Shown here piece after piece: positions 52,101 to 61,700 of a stretch of DNA of 64,000 nt. Every line of letters starts with the position of its first letter. The first letter of the stretch is position 1. The notes under the pieces were generated by a model. That model had not been told where the DNA came from. It was given only the letters and a program-made list of their open reading frames with translations, and did no database searches. This stretch comes from Megalonaias nervosa (Eukaryota > Mollusca > Bivalvia > Unionida > Unionidae), in contig JAECUM010092832.1 of NCBI GenBank assembly GCA_016617855.1, forward strand, positions 186,001 through 250,000. Direction: 5' to 3'. The translations under genes and the position numbers were made by a program.

Positions 52101-55100
52101 GTGAACTTGACCCCACTCGGCCGTCTTGTTATGCGGGCCTTGCCATCACATTTGCACCCCGTTTTATGTCCTCTTAATCAAGCAGTCATGATCATACCCA
52201 AAATTCTATGATTCCTACATCAGTGGGCCAATCCAGTCTGGCTGACCATTGGAATCCCGCTGAAGAACCCCAGGCAGGAATAATGTGAAGTAGCGCCGCC
52301 AGTGCACATAGTGGGACTAACATGTTGCTGACCTTCACTACTGTTAGCAACACCTGGGAAATGGCCTCTATGCATCAATATCCCAGAAAGGAAGGCTGTC
52401 ATCAATACCTTTCATTTCTGTAAAGATCGATCTTGGGGTTGAAATGGTCCTCTTTCAATCCGACAACACTGTGGTGGTAACCTATATCCTCAAACAGGGA
52501 GGTACCAGACCCCTTGCTCGGTGTTCTGATTTGGCATTTTTCTACATGGGTGCAACAATCCCCATATCAACATACAATTCAGACACCTTCTGGCTGCATC
52601 AGTGACTTCACTGAGAATTCAGAAGGGGTCATGTCCTTCACACAGAATGTCTCCTCCATCAGTTGGTCATCGCTTGGATTCACACACTTCAAGGGCATCC
52701 AATGATAGACCGTTTGGCAATGAGGTGAAATCAACAACTACCCACCTTCATCCCACCAGTTCAAGACACAGCAGCTTGATCCATGAGATGCACTGTCAGC
52801 CATCTGGGAGGGGTCATGGGCCTGTGCCACCCCTCCTATGGTACAACAATTATGGGGTCTGCATAGCAAGATGACTCCGATAGTCCCTCTTTGAGGGCAC
52901 AAGCTCTGTATCAACAACCTAATTTTCCCAATGATAATACACCCAGGAAGATTCTGGCCATCCGAATCAACCATCCTCTTCTTCTACATGCTCGGCCTTT
53001 ACCAGTACAGCCTTGCGAGTCAGACAATTCAAACCTTCATTTGTGCAGAGAATCTCAAGAGTAACCATCTATATTGCCCATCTGCGTGCCTCTAGCTCTC
53101 CTCTGGCCAACTTTCTCTGGCTCTGTTCTTGGAGAAGAAATAGTTGGACCCCAATCGGTACCAGAGGCTACCACCCTATGATATTGGACAAATTCTGGCA
53201 TCATGGCAACATGTTTGTGTGGGATAGAGACCTATTGGATCTTTTAGACAATGTTGGTCTCCTTGACCAATATCCCTTATTTGTCTCCAAAGGGATCCAA
53301 TCAGGGTTTTTTAACATGGCTAGATTCAAACCCCTTTGAACTTCTAGCCTACACATCGTTAAAGTCAATATCATACGGACCATGTTTACTGATAGCTTTA
53401 GTTCCAGCATGCAGGGTAAGAGGGCTGCATCCTCCTTTATGTTCACCGGAATTCTCTTCAGTTCAGATTGGAGGGTTTGGTGGTTCTCAAGATACCTCAT
53501 GATTTGTAGCCCAGACAGATTACCATCTGTTGGTAGTTGACCAGTGTCCCTGCTTGCTTTCTTCCATAGCCAGGTTGAAAACAGCAGCCACGCAAGATTC
53601 TGTTCATGCCCTCAGGGATCAATGATCTCAGACACAATCCAACATAATGGCAGATGAGACATTGGGCATGATAAAAATCTCTCAGATCTGTTAGACATTT
53701 TGATCTCCAGCAACCAAAATCCATAACATTATTTCCAAAATGGAATTTGTCTTGGGTTCTAACCTTGTTCAACTCAGGCAAGTTTGAACCTCTCGTTCAT
53801 GCTTCGCTAAAGTTCCTATCATACAAGACATGCTTCCTGATAGCTTTAGCTTTCACATGCAGGATCAGGAAGTTACATGCCCTTTCAGTTGACCCCAGCT
53901 ATCTTCTGTTCAGTTCAGATCATTCGGTAGTCCTCCTTAAACAACCAGGTCTAGTTGCCAAGAATCAGTTGCCGTCTGTAGGTAACTGACGAGTCATTAT
54001 TTGTCCTCTCTTTTCCGTAGACAAGTCTAGAGAGGAAGCCATGCTAGATCCTGTCTGCACCCTCAAGCTCTATTTGAGACACACAGAGACAAGTTGTGGC
54101 ATGAGCAATGTCTCTTCTTACGTGGCTTACTGTTCTGAAGTTTCGAGCAATCTCTGTGAGACAGAACACGGGATATCATGCTTCACACTCTTTATTCCTG
54201 GCTGAAGGTGATCATATGCTTTGCATACTCTGAGATATCTCAAGATCAGAGTCGCCTCATGAGGATTACGGCTCATGAGATTAGAGCCATTTCAGCAAGC
54301 CTCACTTTCGAATGCAATTTTTCGATCCGAGACATTATGGAAGATGTTGGCTGGCATGCAGAGTCAACCTTCTTGAGTTGTTCCTCAGAGAATTAGCATC
54401 CCCAAGACAAACTTTGGATCTGGTAGGGCCGGTGGCAGCAGCACAGACGGCCACCAGACCCAACTAGACCAATCAACACAGCCCATTAGCTTCACTGGAT
54501 TTGCCAGTAAAAAATTTTCTTTGGTGAGAAGATTTTAACTTCATCTTCTCAGTCATGTATGTATAGATATATATATGAGTCCCAGATCAAGGGATCTCAG
54601 ACTGTGTTGCTTAGGTCATTAGGAGAACAGGTTATCTTTCATAGAAGTATACTCAAGGTAGAGGATGGATGCTCAGCATCCCCTCCTTCTATTACTTATT
54701 CTCCTAACGCAATGTGATTGGAGAATGTATCTGAAGGAAAAAGCAAATTTTTAAAGTAAATTATGTTTCTCCGATCATACTTACCCAATCACATTACTTA
54801 AAAACCCTCCCAACCATCCCGCCATGCAAGCATCCGCATTAATGTCTCGCTCAGCTAAAAACTGGCAACCCTGTGGTATCAATGGGAGGTAATGGGCAAG
54901 AGTTACTGCCTTTTGTCTATCTAAAAATAGACAATAAGACGACTTTTGTCTTTTAGTAGGGCTGGATTCGCAAGGTAGCAGGCTAAAATTCCTGACGTAA
55001 TGTGATGTGTGGGTAAGTATTCTCGGAGAAAAATAATTTACTATAAAAATTTGCTTTTTCCATAAGGACTGGATTCAGAGGTAGCAAAGAAAGTTGTACT

Positions 55101-55673
55101 AATGTAATTTGCTCAATTAAAAGTATTATTGGAGAAACATAATTTACAAAAACCAGTTTACTTTTTGCTGTTTGAATGCCATAATAATATTGTTAATTCT
55201 CAGACACTGCTTTTGCAACTTTGGTCTGGAAATTTGTGTACAGTTTGCATCTCATTATAGGTACATAATTCGCATCTAAATGCACCAACTCATAGAAAAC
55301 ACCTTGGACATGCTTTGGTGTACCGTACATGCCAGCCATGATGATTTTGGCATAATCATTTCATTTTTTTTCCCACCTAATTACATCTTATGCTTGCATG
55401 TATATGTATTATATATTTCTGATACATTAAAAATAACATAAAAATAAAGCAATAAGAAGGTGTTTGTTATTTTTATCATCATCTCTTTAATCCCACTATT
55501 CATATAAATTTAAGAATATTCTAACTGCAGCGTAAATATAGCGTAAAAGTACAGTGGTCATTCAATGTGCTTTCCTTATTTTCTATTTATAGTAATTCTA
55601 TATGACTCATTTCCAAGACAACATATGAGATTCTTCAGTTTGAAACTACTTTGCATCACAGTTGCATTATATT

Positions 55674-55760
<87 letters not shown>

Positions 55761-58700
55761 TGACTGATATGACCAATCCGTACTTTTAAAGAAAATGGCA
55801 CCAGATGTTAAATGAAATAGGCTTTAACTTTGTGACTGTTGGTTGTTATATGACTGAAAAATGATTCAGCAGATGGATCTCTTTAAACTTAAAGACAATT
55901 CAGATCAGTAAAAGGACAAAGCAACAGCACTTTACAAATTTGAAAAGAAGAATATGCAAGTAATGTAATACAATACTCAGATTGAGTACATCATCATGCT
56001 CATTACAGAATTTTTTAACTTCACGATCATTCATTGAAGATTGGATATGTAGACTAGTTGGATCTAAATAATTTGTCAGTATACTCTGGTTCTAATCCAC
56101 ACGGATTTTGCCCATTTGTGACAAGTATTTTGACCCGCTAGAGATCCAGGTTAGTAGAAAAATAAATGTACATCTTCATACAGTGTACAGTACTCATGTC
56201 ATATATAGATTACACTTTTTATACTCATATTATGCTTATTTGTCACTTATATTACAGTTATTACACTTATATATCCTTTGGGGTTGGCATGTATGGTGTA
56301 GTAAATATGCTTGTGTTTTGTGGCAGCAAATGAAAAGCGGGGAATAACACTTCAGATCAAAATCTTAGGATGTTGAAGTCATGATACTTTGTCCCAACAT
56401 TGAGTCAGTTGCCACTATAGTGGGGACAGAGGTGCCTCTCTGTCTCAGGTTTGCTCATACTTTGCCATTGATCACCATCAATTCCAAACAGCTGGTGCAG
56501 TGTGAACAGGATACTTGGGATTCTAACACTTTGTCATTTTCTCATTCACTATTTCAGTCTATGATGAGAAGATTGCTTCAAGAGACCACATCAGATGAGA
56601 AGATTGCTTTTAGAGACTACTGCTTTTTTGCCAGTTGTCCCACTTATGACTACTGACATGCATATCTGGAAATCTTTTTTCTTTTTGGCAAACCTATGGG
56701 CGCAGGTCCTTTCTACATGCCAGAGCAGGACCAGAATGTCCAAAAATCTTGGTGCATGGGGTTTGTGTGCCAGCCTCAGTGGAGTTGTTTGCTCTCATCA
56801 CCAGCCATCTATATTGTTTGCTGCTGTCCTAACTCCTGACTGGTCTGTCCAGCTGACTCACCTGCTGCTCATTGAAACTTTTGATTAGAGGTCAGTAGTA
56901 ACATGTTGGACTGCAAACTGTTGGACTGTTCCGTCCTCTGTTGCTTACTACAGGAATCTTCTGGTTGGTCCATTGGTATGGCCACACCAATTAAAGCAAA
57001 CTAGGCTTGGCTGGCTGCCCATCCATCCGTTAAAGCAGTGGTTCAGCAATTAAGGGCTTCTTCTGTGGGCAGGTACCAGAACATGCCCTTTAACGATATC
57101 ACTTCTTTCGATTATGATTTACAGGGACTAGGAAGGGTTCCTGGAAGAGGGCAACCCCCCAGGTGAATGCAGTGACGACCTCGATCAACTTGCGAAGCCA
57201 GATTCTGGTATGGAGAGTACTGAGTTTAAGAGATCGGTAGGATCTTGTCTCCAGCCTGATGCCCAACAGTGTCACCATCAAACCAGGTGTACAGAGTGAG
57301 AGCCTCTGTAGACACTACTGTCTCTTTAGACAAAAAAGGCAATCAATAGTATGTCTAAAAAGATTCATGATCCCAATAACTCCCAAGTCTCATTTTTAAA
57401 ATACCAGTTGCTTTCATAATTCTCAACCTACTGGTATAGAATGCACTTATATACCAGTCATGTAGAAATCAGATTTTGGACAAAGACAGAGGTGGTAAAT
57501 ACAGTTCTCCCCTGTTATAATATACTTTGCTATAATGTGATTCCTTCTGTAACACAGTAATTCTATGCACCCCATCAAAACCACTGTAGTTGATTAGGAC
57601 ATCTCCAGAACATGCTTTTATAGTCAGCGTTGTACTTTAATTGGCCACTGTTGTATTCAGTCAATGTCAGATGCTGGATTCCTAACAGGGCACAGTTGTA
57701 TTCAGTCAATGTCATATCCTGGATTCCTAACAGGCCACTGTTGTATTCAGTCAATGTCAGATGCTGGATTCCTAACAGCCACTGTTGTATTCAATGTCAG
57801 ATGCTGGATTCCTAAGAGGCCACTAAATTCAGTCAGTGTCATATCCTGCCTTCCTAACAGGCCACTGTTGTATTCAGTCAATGCCAGATGCTGGATTCCT
57901 AACAGGCCACTGTTGTATTCAGTCAATGCCAGATGCTGGATTCCTGACAGGCCACTGTTGTATTCAGTCAGTGCCAGATGCTGGATTCCTAACAGGGCAC
58001 AGTTGTATTCAGTCAATGTCATATCCTGGATTCCTAACAGGCCACTGTTGTATTCAGTCAATGTCAGATGCTGGATTCCTAACAGCCACTGTTGTATTCA
58101 GTGTCAGATGCTGGATTCCTAAGAGGCCACTAAATTCAGTCAGTGTCATATCCTGCCTTCCTAACAGGCCACTGTTTTATTCAGTCAATGCCAGATGCTG
58201 GATTCCTAACAGGCCACTGTTGTATTCAGTCAATGCCAGATGCTGGATTCCTAACAGGGCACTGTTGTATTCAGTCAGTGTCAGATGCTGGATTCCTAAC
58301 AGGCCACATGTATTCAGTCAGTGTCAGATGCTGGATTCCTAACAGGCCACTGTTGTATTCAGTCAATGTCAGATGCTGGATTCCTAACAGCACTTGTATC
58401 TGGTAATAGTACACAGGACTTTCAAAATTTCTTTTAGCACAAAAGTCACTCAGTAGATCAGTAACTTAAATTCTGTAAACATACATGATGAATGATGTTG
58501 TAGGTCATTGTTTAATGACAGGACGAAAACAATCACATAAAGGATTAGGGGTGGCATATCTTGTGTATGTTCAAGTGTCAGTAAATTGACCTTCCATAAT
58601 CTGGTCTTTGGTATTTGTTGTGCAGAACTAGTGATTTGAGTGCTTAATGCAGCCCAGAGTGCATTGTCACGTCAACAGAAAGTGATGGTCACTAATGGAT

Positions 58701-61700
58701 ACTCATTTGTATAATGTAGCCATGCTATCAATGGTCCATTAACACAAGTGTCACTTTGATGTGGAATCAGTTAGATTTATGAGTGAATTTGTTGTTGTTG
58801 CTGTTGTTGTAGGGTTTAACGCCATTTTTCAGCACACGATAGGCTATGCATGGCGGCCAGGATAAATGGTGGAGAAAGAACCCGGGAAAACCTCGGAAAG
58901 AACCACCGACCCACGAGAAGCTACTGGCAAGCTTTCTCACATACCCACATTGGCTGAATCCGAGACTCAAACCCACGCAGACAGAGGTGAGATGGCAGTG
59001 ATCCATAACGGATAGCGCTTTAGACCACTCGGCCACTCAGGGCCCCTATAAGTGAATTTAGTATTACTTGTATTTGCAAGTGAATTAAGACAGAATACTG
59101 TTCATTTAAATTATTTGGATAAATTGTGAATTGAGACATTTATTCTCTCAATGGATAATGTCTAGGAAAGATAAGTTGGATGTTTTAAAGTGACTTAAAT
59201 CTGGCAAAATGCAAATTCATGTTGCTAAGGACTAAAGCTGTACTAAAAGAACATTTTGAAATTACTTAATGATGTTCAGCACTGGATCAACATTGAGGGC
59301 TGCCCCACTGTTGAATGTAAAACTGATAACGAAATCATCCAGTTTTTTCAAGATATCAAGAAAGAAAACCTCTGTCATGATCAGCAGGATGTTGATTCTA
59401 CTGTTGATGGTGAAGAGGAGCACCGCCAGCCAGTATTCAGCGAGACCATCCCTATCTCAGTGACATACATGCAGGTCTCCAGTGCCATCTTTATCACAGA
59501 TCCCATTAGGATGGACAGCTCCCATCATTCATGGCTGATTGGGAAAGATTTACCATGATGTCATGGGGACCCAAGGTATTATGTTTAGCTCTCCTACTAA
59601 ACCCGAGTTCATCTGCTATTACACAGTACTCATCAGTTGGTCCTCAACCTGAGCATATTCAATCAACCTTGCACTCTTGGGTTTGCAGTGGAATGTAACA
59701 AAGGGTCCTAATGCCAGCCATTGTGGAGGTTATGCAAATGCAATCTCCCTGTCAACAAAAATATCTTCAACCTCATACCCTTTCAATATTCGGTCAGCAA
59801 GGTCTGGAATCAATGTTCAAATATAAAAAAATGTGACCCCCAGGAATCAGAATTAAATTCATTCATTGGTAGGTTCCATGCCTATTTGGAGCAATCCATC
59901 TGCTAGAGAGTTTCCTTGCTGGCTGAGGTTTTTCAATGCAGTAGCTGACAACTTTGTTTTTGATTGCTTTATTGGGTTACCATAACAATGATTACATGGT
60001 CCAAGTGGAGACCGAACCTGTGATAATTGGGCCAACTCTCACAATCTACAATAGTATGAGGTTGGATCTTGAAGGCTCCCTTTTTGGACTTGCGTTGTTG
60101 ATACCTCTGCAAGCACAACCTCTGACAACCATGATCACTATGGATGTGAACACAAAGGGCTGGGGGAGCAAGTCTTGTACTATTTCGGACTACCATAGGA
60201 GCATGGCCCCCTCAAGATCACTATTACATGTTAGTCATTAGTGGCTAGAGAACCTACAGGGAAATGGAGTTCTCTTTCTGTCTGATAACTTCAACATAGT
60301 CACTCATCTCAAACAGCAAAGTAGAACAAGTACACAGACCTCTGTATTCTTATTTGGGATTTTCTAAAGTGGTGTCCTTGCGAACAATCCATGCTTAAGT
60401 TCAAGGTTCAAGATTTACAAAGCTGGCTAATGTATTGGCAGACTCATGGTTCTGCAAGAAGGAACTAACATAAACAATGGTTTCTTCATTCCTGTCATCA
60501 CTCAATGGACACTCAGTAGGATCAACCTATGATGGACCTATTGGTGACAAGATGGAATGCCAAAACTTTTCTTTTCTCACCAGTCCTGGACACAAAAGGC
60601 CAGAATAATCAATACTATTTCTGTACATTGGAATGGCAGAATACATACATTCTTCAACACCTCTGATCTGGAAGAGAATACAGGAATCAGCATATCTGAG
60701 TGTCTCATCATCCTGAATACTAAACTTCAATGGGAACTATTGGAGCCACCTCATCAATTGCAACAGAATCATCAGAATTGAGATAATTCCCTTCACAGAA
60801 TCAAGAAACCACAATGACAGGTGTTTCCCCTCAACCCAGAGTTACTGAACCTGCACCTTTGGATTTTATTATATACGCCTTTAAGACCCAACAGTTCTCA
60901 GAAAAAGTGGTGGAGAATCCCTCGAGTGAGGAAGCCATCCACCTTTGAGGCATATGAAAGGTAATGGAATATAATCTCAGTGGATGCACAAGAGCATTTT
61001 ATACCGATGTGGGCATCTATACATCAAGAACTAACTTCCTACGCCTCTTCGATAAGAAACAGTTAGTACCAAATACAATTAAACCTACCATTCCACAATT
61101 ACCAACATACTGTACTATCATGGAAAAGTGTATATCAAACAAACCTAAAGCCTGTCTGATCTGTTCTTTTGGATTCCATGGGGTCAGTGGCATTGGATCC
61201 TTGCCCAAGTGGAATTTATCATGGGTATTAACCTGGTGGAAAAAGACACCATCTCAGCTGCTCACAAGAGCTTACTTAGTTCACCTATCTTATAAGTCCT
61301 GCTTCCTTACTGCTTTGGCAGTTGGCAGGCAAAATCAGCAATACATTTCTTATTGGTGGACCCCTCTACTTGAAGTTTTGCCATGTTGGATCAATATCTC
61401 TGATGAAGCCCCCTGCTTTCATTATCAAGAACAGGCTTCGGATCATCAGGAATTAGATATTGGTAATAATTCTCTTCTCTTCAGGACACTTCATCTCAAG
61501 GTCATGGGCAGGACCCAGCGTGAGCTCTGAAGTGGTATTTCAGGAAGACTGAACCATTGCAATGAGGTAGATCATGCCTTATTTTACCTTTAAAGAGGGG
61601 AAAGATGATAGATCAACACTGGCATTTTCATCCTGAATAAAGTGGGCTCTCTGTCCTGCATATCAGATGAAACCCACACCAATGAGTTTGCTCCACATAT

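Larger units (their letters stand above)
50868..55045 (+). mobile_element. DIRS-like element with inverted terminal repeats (relic C)
   Basis: Inverted repeats of about 180 bp bound it (50868-51055 and 54847-55045), with ATTACCTCCCATTGATACC at 51008-51026 matching its complement at 54875-54893. Inside, on the plus strand, are RT ([19 protein letters not shown], about 51610-51668), RNase H ([20 protein letters not shown], 52443-52502) and recombinase ([20 protein letters not shown], about 53843-53900; [13 protein letters not shown] with the H-x-x-R box, about 54265-54303). This gives the DIRS order RT, RNase H, YR. A recombinase segment is duplicated in tandem (about 53250-53740 and 53741-54000). 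The catalytic tyrosine region is frameshifted ([10 protein letters not shown] then stop). Multiple stops show it is inactive. Confidence 0.82.

Noticed and set aside
57664..58342. Long open frames of 152 and 168 residues as a repeat protein gene
   Set aside because: They are produced by a 45-bp minisatellite with few stops; frames are open on both strands, and there is no flanking exon structure.
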